Assembly (NCBI RefSeq): GCF_023278185.1 | Contig: NZ_CP066356.1 | Coordinates: forward strand, 9,044,001 to 9,108,000 | Direction: 5' to 3' | Source: Bradyrhizobium elkanii USDA 76 | GTDB taxonomy: Bacteria > Pseudomonadota > Alphaproteobacteria > Rhizobiales > Xanthobacteraceae | Length of the DNA: 64,000 nucleotides | Shown here: piece by piece, positions 45,623 through 54,817 of the stretch | How positions within the stretch are numbered: position 1 is the stretch's first letter | Layout of the letters: each line of letters begins with the position of its first letter | The notes under the pieces: model-generated | What the model was told of the DNA's origin: nothing | What the model saw: the letters and a program-made list of their open reading frames with translations, nothing else | Database searches by the model: none | Made by a program: the position numbers and the translations under genes

Positions 45623-46825
45623 TCAACCTCTCAGGCTGGTGTCAAAGCGGCTCATCAGCAGGAGCGTCGCGGTGTTGGAAAGAATGCGGTCGTTCGAAAT
45701 CATCACCGGCGCTGAGCTCACATCGCGCAGATGCCTGCCGACGCTGAACGGCGTGCCGTTCTTGTAGCCGACGATGCCGTTGATCTGCATGGCGAGCCGC
45801 ACGATCGCCCCCGCCTTCTCGCTCGCGGCGACCTTCAGCGCGTTGATCTCAGCGGTGAAGCCGATCGAGGAGAGCGCGTCGTCATTGCCCTTGGCCGCAT
45901 CGAAGCGGTGAATGGCCGCCGCGAGATGACCCTTCATCTCCTGAAGCAGGGCGGCCGCTTCGGCGAGCCGTAGCGCACCCGGCGGGAGACTTCCATCCGC
46001 CTGCTTGCGCGCCGCAGCCTTGACGAACGCTTGCGCACGATTGAAGGCGTCGGTGGCGATACCGAACCAGGTCGCGCCCCAGAAGATATGCGAGCTCGCC
46101 AGCATCGACTGCGCCGCGATCTCCGAGAACGGCTTGGGGAAGATCTGCGCCGCGTCACCGTGCGCGACAAGATGGAAACCGTCCGAACAGGTGCCGCGCA
46201 TTCCGAGGGTGTCCCATACGGAGGTGCGCTCCAGCGTGCGGTTCAGGTCTGCGGGAATGACAACCATCACCTGATCGGAGCTTGCGGCGTCCGGAGCGCG
46301 CCGCGCCGTGGCGAGAATTGCGTCGGCATGGCGGCCGTAGGAAATGACGGTCGCTTCCTTGGTCAGCGAGAAACGGCCGTCCGCCACTTCAACCGCACAG
46401 ATCGAATTGCGCAAATTGCCGCCGATGCCGGCTTCCGTGGTCGCGGAGGCCATCAGCAACTGCTCGGCCGCAATGCGACGCATATAGGCCAGATGCCAGT
46501 CGCTGGCGCCGCCGTGGCTGACGAAGCTCGACGTCTTGATCTGATGCATGGCGTAGATCATGGCGCTCGAGCCGCACGCCTGGGCGAGCTGGACGATGAG
46601 ATCCGCGATCTCCATCGTGCCCAATCCCTCCCCGCCATGCTCGACGGGGATCGCGACGCCGAGCAGGCGCTCGCGCTTCAATACTTCGATGGTGTCGGCC
46701 GGAAAACGGCCCTCGCGGTCAACCGCGTCGACCTGCTGTGCGGCGATCTTGGCGACCCGACGCATGCGCTCGGCCGGCGTGTCGGCAGAGGCCGGCACCG
46801 GCTCTATCATTCTCACCACGCTCAT
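45623..46825 (-). CDS. Acyl-CoA dehydrogenase-like flavoprotein of the carrier-protein cluster
   Basis: 400 residues, acyl-CoA dehydrogenase fold: N-terminal helices, [15 protein letters not shown], the FAD-binding [16 protein letters not shown], then [10 protein letters not shown] and the C-terminal helices with [27 protein letters not shown]. The usual ...ER..RD... end with its catalytic Glu is altered ([10 protein letters not shown]). Start at 46825, 4 bases after the carrier-protein stop. Known: members such as prolyl-carrier-protein oxidases work on amino acids held on a carrier. Here it might oxidise the loaded amino acid; substrate not determinable. Confidence 0.87.
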   Translation of the reverse strand: MSVVRMIEPVPASADTPAERMRRVAKIAAQQVDAVDREGRFPADTIEVLKRERLLGVAIPVEHGGEGLGTMEIADLIVQLAQACGSSAMIYAMHQIKTSSFVSHGGASDWHLAYMRRIAAEQLLMASATTEAGIGGNLRNSICAVEVADGRFSLTKEATVISYGRHADAILATARRAPDAASSDQVMVVIPADLNRTLERTSVWDTLGMRGTCSDGFHLVAHGDAAQIFPKPFSEIAAQSMLASSHIFWGATWFGIATDAFNRAQAFVKAAARKQADGSLPPGALRLAEAAALLQEMKGHLAAAIHRFDAAKGNDDALSSIGFTAEINALKVAASEKAGAIVRLAMQINGIVGYKNGTPFSVGRHLRDVSSAPVMISNDRILSNTATLLLMSRFDTSLRG

Positions 46826-46829
46826 GGTG

Positions 46830-47075
46830 TTACGCCGCCTGCTGTGTAAGCCGTGAAACGGCGTCCGCGACGTTGGAGAGCGACGAGAAGGTCCGTCGCG
46901 TGAGCATCGCTTCGGGAAATTCGATGTTGAACTCTTCCTCAAGCGCCAGCATCACCTGCACCGTGGCGAAGGATGTCAGCCCTGCGTCATAGAGATTCGT
47001 GTCGTCGGTGATCGTGCTGAAATCCAGCGAAATCATCGGCTGCTGCTCGAGCAGCGCGCGGATACGATCAATCAT
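46830..47075 (-). CDS. Acyl (aminoacyl) carrier protein
   Basis: 81 residues, acidic four-helix carrier protein. Seen: DAGLTSFATVQVMLALEEEF, with Ser35 as the phosphopantetheine site (DxGLTS instead of the usual DSL). First gene of the six-gene minus-strand operon, immediately before the dehydrogenase and two genes ahead of the amino acid:carrier protein ligase, so it is the natural carrier for that enzyme. A small dyad, GTTCG-GTAA-CGAAC, is about 100 bases upstream. Confidence 0.92.
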   Translation of the reverse strand: MIDRIRALLEQQPMISLDFSTITDDTNLYDAGLTSFATVQVMLALEEEFNIEFPEAMLTRRTFSSLSNVADAVSRLTQQAA

Positions 47076-47176
47076 GATGGCCCACCTGTCACTGAAGTAC
47101 GTATAAAGACGGCCAATAGCGCACCGACAGCATCGGCAGCGTTAACGCTGGAAATGCAACGTGGCAGACGGCTAAC

Positions 47177-47190
47177 GTTCGGTAACGAAC
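47177..47190. promoter_or_regulatory. Dyad upstream of the carrier-protein operon
   Basis: GTTCG-GTAA-CGAAC, a perfect 5-bp dyad, 102 bases before the carrier-protein start codon. It may be an operator; no regulator gene is adjacent. The 683-base gap 47076-47758 holds no convincing gene. Its other signals are listed separately. Confidence 0.35.
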
Positions 47191-47476
47191 ACTGCCGAAA
47201 GTGCGGGACTTGTACCGTCTTGGTGCGCTTGCCGCATACGGCCCTGGTCCGCCTCGCGCAGAACGGCGCGGCGATGATGCCCGCTACTGGCTTCGCTTGT
47301 CTTCGCGGATCTCGGCGCAGGTCACGTCCCGGGGGCGGGAATTCAGGCAAGCCGATGAAGCCCAACGGCAAATTCCCTCGGCGCAATCCGTCCGGCAGGC
47401 TCGCGAATCGACGTCCCGATCGACGGTGGTCGCAGGCTGCGGAACGGCCTGGCAGCTGTGTCTGGATACCGTCCCC

Positions 47477-47493
47477 TGCACTGTGGCTGAGCA
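47477..47493. promoter_or_regulatory. NtrC-like enhancer site candidate for glnK2
   Basis: TGCACTGTGGCTGAGCA matches the NtrC dyad TGCAC-N7-GTGCA at 9 of 10 arm positions. It lies about 185 bases upstream of the predicted transcription start (about 47663), roughly where NtrC enhancers occur. A second weaker candidate, TGTACCGTCTTGGTGCG, is at 47211-47227. Confidence 0.45.
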
Positions 47494-47635
47494 GAATTGT
47501 GTTCGGAGTTGGCCGTGCCTGCGTTCTAGACAGGCCTGACCATATTTTAGGCGCGGCGGAATAGCGCAGGGGCACCTCCCTCCCGCAAAGCGGGAAAAGG
47601 TCCGGATTCATAATCCATTAGCGAACTCCGGCCGT

Positions 47636-47652
47636 TTGGCACGGCATTTGAT
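47636..47652 (+). promoter_or_regulatory. Sigma-54 promoter of glnK2-amtB2
   Basis: TTGGCACGGCATTTGAT matches the -24/-12 consensus TTGGCACG-N4-TTGC closely: GG at 47638-47639, ten bases, then GA where GC is usual. Transcription would start near 47663, giving a leader of about 95 bases before glnK2. It fits nitrogen control by NtrC. Confidence 0.75.
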
Positions 47653-47701
47653 TCTAAGGGTCCAGGCTGTGCCCGCGTAGTGGATGTCCTCCGCGTGGTG
47701 A

Positions 47702-48097
<396 letters not shown>

Positions 48098-48136
48098 TTT
48101 CGCGCTCAAACCTTAAGACCTCAGGAGTGAAATAAC

Positions 48137-49585
48137 ATGACGTTCAAGCGTCCCTACGGCGCGGGACTTGCGGCCCTTGCAGTCGGCCTGTTCGCCGCGA
48201 CCGCCGCCTACGCCGAGCCGACCGTCAACAAGGGCGACAACGCCTGGATGTTGACCTCGACGGTGCTGGTGCTGCTGATGACCATCCCCGGCCTCGCGCT
48301 GTTCTATGGCGGCCTGGTCCGCTCCAAGAACATGCTCTCGGTGCTGGCGCAGGTGTTCTACACGGTCTGCCTCGTCACCGTGCTCTGGGCCCTCTACGGC
48401 TACAGCCTCGCCTTCACCGGCGGCTCCGACTTCATCGGCGGCTTCTCCAAGGCCTTCCTGATGGGCGTCACGCCGGACTCGAAGGCGGCGACCTTCTCGG
48501 TCGACGCCAACATCTCGGAGCTCGTCTATATGTGCTTCCAGATGACCTTCGCGGCGATCACGCCGGCCCTCATCGTCGGCGCCTTCGCCGAACGCATGAA
48601 GTTCGCGGCGATCGCGCTGTTCATCCCGCTCTGGGTCACCCTGATCTACTTCCCGATCGCGCACATGGTCTGGTACTGGCCGGGCCCGGACGCGATCCAG
48701 GATGCCGCCAAGGCGCTCGCCGCCGCGGCTGACGGCGCGGCCAAGACCGCGGCGCAGGCCAAGCTCGACGAGATCAACGCCGATGCCGGCTGGATCTTCA
48801 AGAAGGGTGCGATCGACTTCGCGGGCGGCACCGTCGTGCACATCAACGCGGGTATCGCCGGCCTGGTCGGCGCGCTGCTGATCGGCAAGCGGACCGGTTA
48901 CGGCAAGGAGCTGATGGCTCCGCACTCGCTGACCATGACCATGATCGGCGCCTCGCTGCTCTGGGTCGGCTGGTTCGGCTTCAACGCCGGCTCCAACCTC
49001 GAAGCCAATGGCGGCGCTGCGCTCGCCATGACCAACTCCTTCGTGGCCACGGCCGCGGCGGCGTTGTCCTGGATGTTCGCGGAATGGATCATCAAGGGCC
49101 ATCCCTCGCTGCTCGGCGCGCTGTCGGGCGCGGTCGCGGGCCTCGTCGCGGTGACCCCGGCGGCCGGCTTCGCCGGTCCGATGGGTGCCATCGTGCTCGG
49201 CCTCGTGGTCGGCGTGGTCTGCCTGTTCTTCTGCACGGTCGTGAAGAACGCGCTCGGCTATGACGACTCGCTCGACGTGTTCGGCGTCCACTGCGTCGGC
49301 GGCATCGTCGGCGCGCTCGGCACCGGCATCCTGGTCAACCCGGCGCTCGGCGGCGCAGGGATCATCGACTACACCGCGATCCCGCCGAAGGTCGCCGACT
49401 ACGACTTCGCGGCGCAGATGATCTCGCAGGTTTGGGGTGTCGGCACCACGCTGGTGTGGTCGGGCATCGGTTCGGCGATCCTCTACAAGATCGTCGACGT
49501 GATCGTCGGCCTGCGCGCCAACGTCGAGACCGAGCGTGAAGGCCTCGACATCACCGAGCACACGGAGCGCGCCTACAACATGTAA
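48137..49585 (+). CDS. amtB: Ammonium transporter, copy 2
   Basis: 482 residues: signal peptide (about 1-26, AYA-E) and 11 transmembrane helices. Pore histidines in VVHINAG (His235) and FGVHCVGG (His385). Compared with copy 1 it has an extra Ala/Lys-rich loop of about 40 residues (about 183-222: PGPDAIQDAAKALAAAADG and following) between helices 5 and 6, placed on the cytoplasmic or periplasmic side depending on topology. C-terminal tail EREGLDITEHTERAYNM is the GlnK-responsive arm. It ends in a perfect hairpin overlapping the stop codon. Confidence 0.96.
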   Translation: MTFKRPYGAGLAALAVGLFAATAAYAEPTVNKGDNAWMLTSTVLVLLMTIPGLALFYGGLVRSKNMLSVLAQVFYTVCLVTVLWALYGYSLAFTGGSDFIGGFSKAFLMGVTPDSKAATFSVDANISELVYMCFQMTFAAITPALIVGAFAERMKFAAIALFIPLWVTLIYFPIAHMVWYWPGPDAIQDAAKALAAAADGAAKTAAQAKLDEINADAGWIFKKGAIDFAGGTVVHINAGIAGLVGALLIGKRTGYGKELMAPHSLTMTMIGASLLWVGWFGFNAGSNLEANGGAALAMTNSFVATAAAALSWMFAEWIIKGHPSLLGALSGAVAGLVAVTPAAGFAGPMGAIVLGLVVGVVCLFFCTVVKNALGYDDSLDVFGVHCVGGIVGALGTGILVNPALGGAGIIDYTAIPPKVADYDFAAQMISQVWGVGTTLVWSGIGSAILYKIVDVIVGLRANVETEREGLDITEHTERAYNM

Positions 49586-49613
49586 AATTAACGGCCCTTG
49601 AGGCCGTTAATTT
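49585..49613. terminator. Perfect 12-bp hairpin at the amtB2 stop
   Basis: AAATTAACGGCC, loop CTTGA, GGCCGTTAATTT begins at the last base of the amtB2 stop codon. There is no T run after it, so it may stabilise the mRNA end or act from both sides rather than as a strong terminator. Confidence 0.6.
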
Positions 49614-49614
49614 G

Positions 49615-49736
49615 AGTTCTCCCGGGGCGCGACCTCCCCAAGCGGTCGTTCCCAGAACTACGGTCCGGACACATACCCGGCAATGTCCGGGCCGTTGAGG
49701 GGCTCCAGCGCAAGCTGGGGCCCCTTTCTTTTTTCC
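49615..49736 (+). other. Structured region after amtB2: possible small RNA or long 3' UTR
   Basis: No ORF of note. It contains a 7-bp hairpin, CCGGACA (49665-49671) with TGTCCGG (49684-49690), and ends in the strong terminator at 49699-49734. No promoter boxes could be assigned, so a stand-alone RNA and a long mRNA tail are equally possible. Confidence 0.3.
49699..49734 (+). terminator. Strong Rho-independent terminator after the amtB2 region
   Basis: GGGGCTCCAGC (49699-49709), loop GCAA, GCTGGGGCCCC (49714-49724), one G-T pair, followed by TTTCTTTTTT. Confidence 0.88.
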
Positions 49737-49814
49737 GCGGCTTGAGAAAATATTGTCGGAATTGCCTGCCATTGTGGAATGACAGGCTACCAACAACGAA
49801 AACGGGAGGATGTC

Positions 49815-50219
49815 ATGAAGGTGCAGGGCAGGTGCTATTGCGGCAACGTGCGCTATGAGGCCGAGGGCGAGCCGATGATGGCGGCGCAGTGCCTGTGCCG
49901 GGAATGCCAGTACATCACGGGCGGCGGACCGAACATGTTCATGGCGATGCCGACCACCGGCTTCAAATACACCGCCAGCGAACCCAAGCAGTTCACCCGC
50001 AAGGACCTCGACCGCGCCGTGACGCGCGAGTTCTGCCCGGAATGCGGCACGCATCTCGTGACCAAGGTGCCGGGCCTGCCCGCCACCATCCTGAAGGTCG
50101 GCACCTTCGACGACCCCTCGGTGTTCACCCCGCAGATGACGATCTACACCTGCGACAAGCAGACCTTCCACCACCTGCCCGAGGGCAAGCCGTCGTTCGA
50201 GAAGCTGCCGGCGCGGTAG
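49815..50219 (+). CDS. GFA family zinc-binding protein
   Basis: 134 residues, the GFA (glutathione-dependent formaldehyde-activating enzyme) fold. Zinc ligand patterns seen: GRCYCGNVRYE, QCLCRECQY and FCPECGTHL. Known: S-hydroxymethylglutathione formation was proposed for the family founder, but most members have no shown activity. The start at 49815 is preceded by GGGAGGATGTC. Single gene. Confidence 0.87.
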   Translation: MKVQGRCYCGNVRYEAEGEPMMAAQCLCRECQYITGGGPNMFMAMPTTGFKYTASEPKQFTRKDLDRAVTREFCPECGTHLVTKVPGLPATILKVGTFDDPSVFTPQMTIYTCDKQTFHHLPEGKPSFEKLPAR

Positions 50220-50235
50220 TCGCCCCGCATCGGTG

Positions 50236-50326
50236 CGTAGCCCGGATGGAGCGCAGCGCAATCCGGGTCTGGCCTATCCGCGGACGAAGCGGCCCCCGGA
50301 TTTCGCTTCGCTTCATCCGGGCTACG
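50236..50326. repeat. Palindromic repeat, family F, copy 2
   Basis: GTAGCCCGGATGGAGCGCAG and CTTCGCTTCATCCGGGCTAC arms; near copy of 32444-32530. It lies in the convergent gap between the GFA and Nudix genes. Confidence 0.85.
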
Positions 50327-50340
50327 ATGCTCGAGCCCTG

Positions 50341-50826
50341 TCAGTCGATCAGGACCTCCTCGGCGGGCAATTCGGCCGGCGCGCCGTTGCGCAAATAGCG
50401 TTCGAGGATATCGGCAAGCGAGAGCGGCGTCAGGCGCTCCTGCGCGCGCGATAGATCGGCGATCGGCCACCAGCGGAAGCAATCGAGCACCTTTGCCTCG
50501 GCCTCGTCGGCCATCACGGGCGCGAAGCGATCCGCGTGAACGATCCGGTACTCTTCCTTTTGAGAGATCCGCCGGCCGTCCCAATTGAAGGTGTGGTGAC
50601 GCCGCCAGACGACGGGGCCGTGGGCGAAATCGATCAGCCCCAATTCCTCGGCCAGTTCCCGCTGCAGCGTCGCTTCTGCCGTCTCGTCGCCCTCGGCGCC
50701 GCCGCCCGGCGCGATCCAGAAGCAGTCGCCGCCGTGCGGCGGGCGAATCCGCATCAGCAGCACTTCGCGCTCGCCGGTGATGATGAGCGCCCTGACGGCG
50801 CGGCGGTGGATCATGTCTCGGAGCAA
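50341..50826 (-). CDS. Nudix hydrolase
   Basis: 161 residues. Intact Nudix box: GGGAEGDETAEATLQRELAEEL-type, which fits G-x5-E-x7-RE-U-x-EE-x-G-U. N-terminal RRAVRALIITGEREVLLMRI and PHGGDCFWIAPGGG. It hydrolyses a nucleoside diphosphate linked to another group; no substrate can be named. Divergent from the aminotransferase gene. Confidence 0.92.
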   Translation of the reverse strand: MLRDMIHRRAVRALIITGEREVLLMRIRPPHGGDCFWIAPGGGAEGDETAEATLQRELAEELGLIDFAHGPVVWRRHHTFNWDGRRISQKEEYRIVHADRFAPVMADEAEAKVLDCFRWWPIADLSRAQERLTPLSLADILERYLRNGAPAELPAEEVLID

Positions 50827-50993
50827 TTTCGATACGGTTTTCTAGGGTCAGCGCTGATATCACGCGCCGGCCGATCGTGCCGCGCCACCGATGGTTAATC
50901 GCGTCTTAACCTCGCCCTATCTATGGTGACTTGATCGGTTTACGGTCGGCGCCCCTACCCTCCGACCGCAGTGAAAGTGCTGGCATTTCAATC

Positions 50994-52220
50994 ATGGCAA
51001 TGACCGCCTCATCCGGCTTGGCGCAGGGCGCCGGCGATGTCGCATCCGCCGGCCAGGCCGAGCGTTCCCCTTTCCTGCGCACGACCGAGCTACTGGCGCC
51101 GTATCAACCTGCCAAGCCCTTGATTACGCTGTCATTGGGCGAGCCGCAGCACCCGGTGCCCGATTTCGTCGGACCGGTGCTGGCAAAACATACCGCCGAA
51201 TTCGGCCGCTACCCGATCGCCAAGGGCATCGAACCATTCCGCCGCGCCGTCGCGACCTGGCTGGGAAGCCGGTTCCAATTGCCGCGGCCGGTCGATCCCG
51301 AGAGCGAGGTGATGGTGCTGAACGGCAGCCGCGAGGGGCTGTTCTTTGCCGCGATATCAGCCTCGCGCTATGTCGCGCCCCGCAAGGGCCGGCCGGCGAT
51401 CCTGATGCCGAACCCGTTCTATCCGGCCTATGGCGCCGGCGCCCGCGCGGCCGGCTGCGAGCAGATCTACCTGCCGACAACGCTCGGCAACGGTTTCCTG
51501 CCCGATCTTGATTCGATCGACGAGGCGACGCTGGCGCGCACCGTGGCGTTCTTCATCGCCTCGCCCGCCAATCCGCAGGGCTCGGTCGCCTCGCGCGCCT
51601 ATTTCACGCGGCTGAAAGAGCTCGCCGATCGCTTCGGCTTCATCATCCTGAGCGACGAGTGCTACTCGGAAATCTACACCCGCGAGGCGCCGGGCAGCAT
51701 TCTCGAATGCGCCGGTCCCGACTTCAGCAATGTCGTGGCGTTCCAGTCGCTGTCGAAGCGCTCGAACCTGCCGGGCATGCGCGTCGGCTTCGCCGCGGGC
51801 GACAGAAAGTTTCTGGCCGCGTTCCACGAGCTGCGCAATGTCGCCGCGCCGCAGGTGCCGGTGCCGCTGCAGCATGTCGCGGTCGCCGCCTATAGCGACG
51901 AGGCCCATGTCGAGGAGAATCGCAGGCTCTATCGCATCAAGTTCGATTTCGCCGACCAGATCCTCGGCAACCGCTACGGCTACAAGCGCCCCGCCGGCGG
52001 CTTCTGCGTCTGGCTCGACGTCTCCGAGCGCGGCGGCGACGAGGCGGCGGCGGTCAGGCTCTATCGCGACGCCGGCGTGCGCGTGATTCCCGGCAGCTAC
52101 CTGGCACGCCAGCAGAACGACGGTTCCAATCCGGGTGCGGGCTATATCCGCCTTGCGCTCGTCTCCGACAGTGAATCGACGGCCGAGGCGATGCATCGCC
52201 TGGTCGAAACTCTGGGTTAA
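50994..52220 (+). CDS. Class I/II PLP-dependent aminotransferase (DapC-like)
   Basis: 408 residues, fold type I. Seen: [57 protein letters not shown] and the PLP lysine in [15 protein letters not shown] (about Lys255). The pattern resembles succinyldiaminopimelate aminotransferase DapC of the lysine and peptidoglycan pathway, but aspartate- or other-specific relatives are close, so no symbol is given. Start ATG at 50994 (a second at 51000); ribosome site weak. ftsK follows 22 bases later. Confidence 0.88.
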   Translation: MAMTASSGLAQGAGDVASAGQAERSPFLRTTELLAPYQPAKPLITLSLGEPQHPVPDFVGPVLAKHTAEFGRYPIAKGIEPFRRAVATWLGSRFQLPRPVDPESEVMVLNGSREGLFFAAISASRYVAPRKGRPAILMPNPFYPAYGAGARAAGCEQIYLPTTLGNGFLPDLDSIDEATLARTVAFFIASPANPQGSVASRAYFTRLKELADRFGFIILSDECYSEIYTREAPGSILECAGPDFSNVVAFQSLSKRSNLPGMRVGFAAGDRKFLAAFHELRNVAAPQVPVPLQHVAVAAYSDEAHVEENRRLYRIKFDFADQILGNRYGYKRPAGGFCVWLDVSERGGDEAAAVRLYRDAGVRVIPGSYLARQQNDGSNPGAGYIRLALVSDSESTAEAMHRLVETLG

Positions 52221-52242
52221 TCGCGAAGCGCGAAGATTGAGT

Positions 52243-54717
52243 ATGCCAGCGATCGAACGTGTCATCCCCCTGGTCGGCCATCTGCCGCTCTCGCTCCGCG
52301 AGGCGCTGGCGCGACGGCTGCGCGAACTCACCGGGCTCGGCCTGATCGCGCTGTCCGGCGCCATCACGGCGGCGCTGATGACATGGTCGGTGCAGGATCC
52401 GTCGCTGAGCCACGCCACCTCGCGCGCGATTCGCAACGTGCTCGGCTATCCCGGCGCGATCGGCGCCGACCTTCTGATGCAGATCCTCGGCCTCGGCGCC
52501 ATCATGCTGGTGCTGCCGGTCGCGGTGTGGGGCTGGCGGATGCTGACACATCGTCCGTTCGACCGCGAGGCGCTGCGGCTCGGCTGCTGGATCCTGTGCA
52601 CGGTGATCGCGGCGGGCTTCGCCAGCTGCTGGCCGCACAACACCGCATGGCCGCTGCCGACCGGGCTCGGCGGCGTGGTCGGCGACGCGCTGCTGCGTGC
52701 GCCGGCGGTCGTGTTCGGCCCGCCCGGCTTCATCTATCGCGTCGTGCTCGGCTCGATCCTGGTCGTCGCGATGGCGGCAAGCTTCCTGTTCGCCTGCGGC
52801 TGGGGCGCCAAGGAGCAGGACGACGAGCTGACGCCGATCTCTGACGATGACGAGCCGTTCGTCGAGGAAGAAGACAACGACCGCAGCTCGGTCTCGCTGG
52901 GCTGGCTGTTCCATGCGCTGATGAGCGCCAAAGCGCGGCTCGGCTGGCTGCTGACCACCGCCTACAAATCGCTGGTCTCGAGCGGAGCGCAGGGCCGCAG
53001 CGCCGCATTCGAGCGCCAGGAGCCCAATATCGGCGGCGGCCGCTCGGCGCCCTCGATCGCGCCCGCGCATGAAGACCATGATGAGGACGAAGCTGAAGCA
53101 TTCGACGACGACGAGGAAGAGGAGGACGAGGAGGAAGAAGCTCCTGCCGCCCGCGCCCCGCGCAAGAAGGCCGAGCCGAAGCCGAAGAAGAAGAATTCCG
53201 ACAAGTTCGAGCTGCCCTCGGTCTCCATGCTCAGTGCGCCGAAAGCCAGCGATCGCCAGCCGCTGAGCAAGGCCGAGCTCGAAACCAATTCGCGCTCGCT
53301 CGAAGGCGTGCTGCAGGACTTCGGCGTGCGCGGCGAGATCGTCAAGGCCAATCCCGGCCCGGTGGTCACGCTGTATGAGCTCGAGCCGGCGCCCGGCATC
53401 AAGTCGTCGCGCGTGATCGGGTTGTCCGACGACATCGCGCGTTCGATGAGCGCGCTGTCGGCCCGCGTCGCCGTGGTCGCCGGCCGCAACGCGATCGGCA
53501 TCGAGCTGCCGAACGCGCATCGCGAGAAGGTCTATCTGCGCGAGCTTCTGGTCGCCAAGGAAAGCGTCGATTCGGTTGCGAAGCTGCCGCTGTGCCTCGG
53601 CAAGACGATCGGCGGCGACCCCGTCATCATCGATCTGGCGCGCACGCCGCACATGCTGATCGCCGGCACCACCGGCTCCGGCAAATCGGTCGCGATCAAC
53701 ACCATGATCCTGAGCCTGGTCTACCGGCTGCGGCCGGATCAGTGCCGCCTGATCATGGTGGATCCGAAGATGCTCGAACTCTCCGTCTATGACGGCATCC
53801 CGCACTTGCTGACGCCCGTCGTCACCGATCCGAAGAAGGCGGTGGTGGCGCTGAAATGGGCCGTGCGCGAGATGGAAGAGCGCTACAAGCGGATGGCCAA
53901 GCTCGGCGTGCGCAACATCGACGGCTACAATGCGCGCCTCGTCGAAGCCAAGGCCAAGGGCGAGGAGCTGACGCGCACCGTCCACACCGGCTTCGACAAG
54001 GAGACCGGCAAGGCGATCTACGAGGAAGAGAAGCTCGACCTTGAGCCGCTGCCCTACATCGTCATCATCGTCGACGAGATGGCCGACCTGATGATGGTCG
54101 CCGGCAAGGATATCGAAGGCGCGGTGCAGCGCCTCGCGCAGATGGCGCGCGCCGCCGGCCTGCATGTCATCCTCGCCACGCAGCGTCCGTCGGTCGACGT
54201 CATCACCGGCACGATCAAGGCGAACTTCCCGACCCGCATCGCCTTCCAGGTGACGTCGAAGATCGACAGCCGCACCATTCTTGGCGAGATGGGCGCCGAG
54301 CAGCTGCTCGGCCAGGGCGACATGCTCTACATGGCGGGCGGCGGCCGCATCAGCCGCGTACACGGACCCTTCGCCTCCGACGAGGAAGTCGAGAAGGTGG
54401 TGCGTCACCTCAAGACGCAAGGCGCCCCGGAATATCTCGAAGCCGTCACCGCGGAAGAGCCGACCGACGAGGACGGCGCCGTGTTCGATGCCACCGGCAT
54501 GGGCGGCGACGGCGGCGGCGATCTGTTCACGCAGGCGGTTGCGATCGTCAAGCGCGACCGCAAGGCGTCGACCTCCTACATCCAGCGCCGGCTGCAGATC
54601 GGCTATAACCGCGCCGCCTCGCTAATGGAGCGGATGGAACTTGAGGGCATCGTCGGCCCGGCGAATCACGCCGGAAAGCGCGAAATCCTGGTCGGGGAGG
54701 AAGAAGGCCAGTTCTGA
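52243..54717 (+). CDS. ftsK: DNA translocase FtsK
   Basis: 824 residues. Four N-terminal transmembrane helices (about 30-187) anchor it at the division septum. An acidic linker (about 275-305, nearly all Asp/Glu) is followed by a Lys/Pro/Glu stretch, then the motor: alpha domain, RecA-like ATPase with Walker A GTTGSGKS (475-482) and Walker [15 protein letters not shown] (605-618), and the C-terminal gamma winged helix (about 765-820), which reads KOPS sequences. It moves chromosomal DNA at division and activates XerCD. Start at 52243; upstream in-frame codons overlap the aminotransferase gene. Confidence 0.96.
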   Translation: MPAIERVIPLVGHLPLSLREALARRLRELTGLGLIALSGAITAALMTWSVQDPSLSHATSRAIRNVLGYPGAIGADLLMQILGLGAIMLVLPVAVWGWRMLTHRPFDREALRLGCWILCTVIAAGFASCWPHNTAWPLPTGLGGVVGDALLRAPAVVFGPPGFIYRVVLGSILVVAMAASFLFACGWGAKEQDDELTPISDDDEPFVEEEDNDRSSVSLGWLFHALMSAKARLGWLLTTAYKSLVSSGAQGRSAAFERQEPNIGGGRSAPSIAPAHEDHDEDEAEAFDDDEEEEDEEEEAPAARAPRKKAEPKPKKKNSDKFELPSVSMLSAPKASDRQPLSKAELETNSRSLEGVLQDFGVRGEIVKANPGPVVTLYELEPAPGIKSSRVIGLSDDIARSMSALSARVAVVAGRNAIGIELPNAHREKVYLRELLVAKESVDSVAKLPLCLGKTIGGDPVIIDLARTPHMLIAGTTGSGKSVAINTMILSLVYRLRPDQCRLIMVDPKMLELSVYDGIPHLLTPVVTDPKKAVVALKWAVREMEERYKRMAKLGVRNIDGYNARLVEAKAKGEELTRTVHTGFDKETGKAIYEEEKLDLEPLPYIVIIVDEMADLMMVAGKDIEGAVQRLAQMARAAGLHVILATQRPSVDVITGTIKANFPTRIAFQVTSKIDSRTILGEMGAEQLLGQGDMLYMAGGGRISRVHGPFASDEEVEKVVRHLKTQGAPEYLEAVTAEEPTDEDGAVFDATGMGGDGGGDLFTQAVAIVKRDRKASTSYIQRRLQIGYNRAASLMERMELEGIVGPANHAGKREILVGEEEGQF

Positions 54718-54817
54718 TCGGGGGCGATCATCACGGAAAAACCATATCTCCCTCGGAAGAGGCGGGATAAAATCCGGCGCAGCGGGACGAGCGTCGAACA
54801 GAGACCTGACATATCTG

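Noticed and set aside
47072..47611. 179-codon minus-strand frame in the gap before the carrier-protein operon
   Set aside because: Arg/Pro-rich composition, no family resemblance, and it overlaps the predicted regulatory sites; I treat the gap as non-coding.
52054..54420. 788-codon frame opposite ftsK
   Set aside because: Antisense shadow of ftsK; low-complexity translation and no start context.
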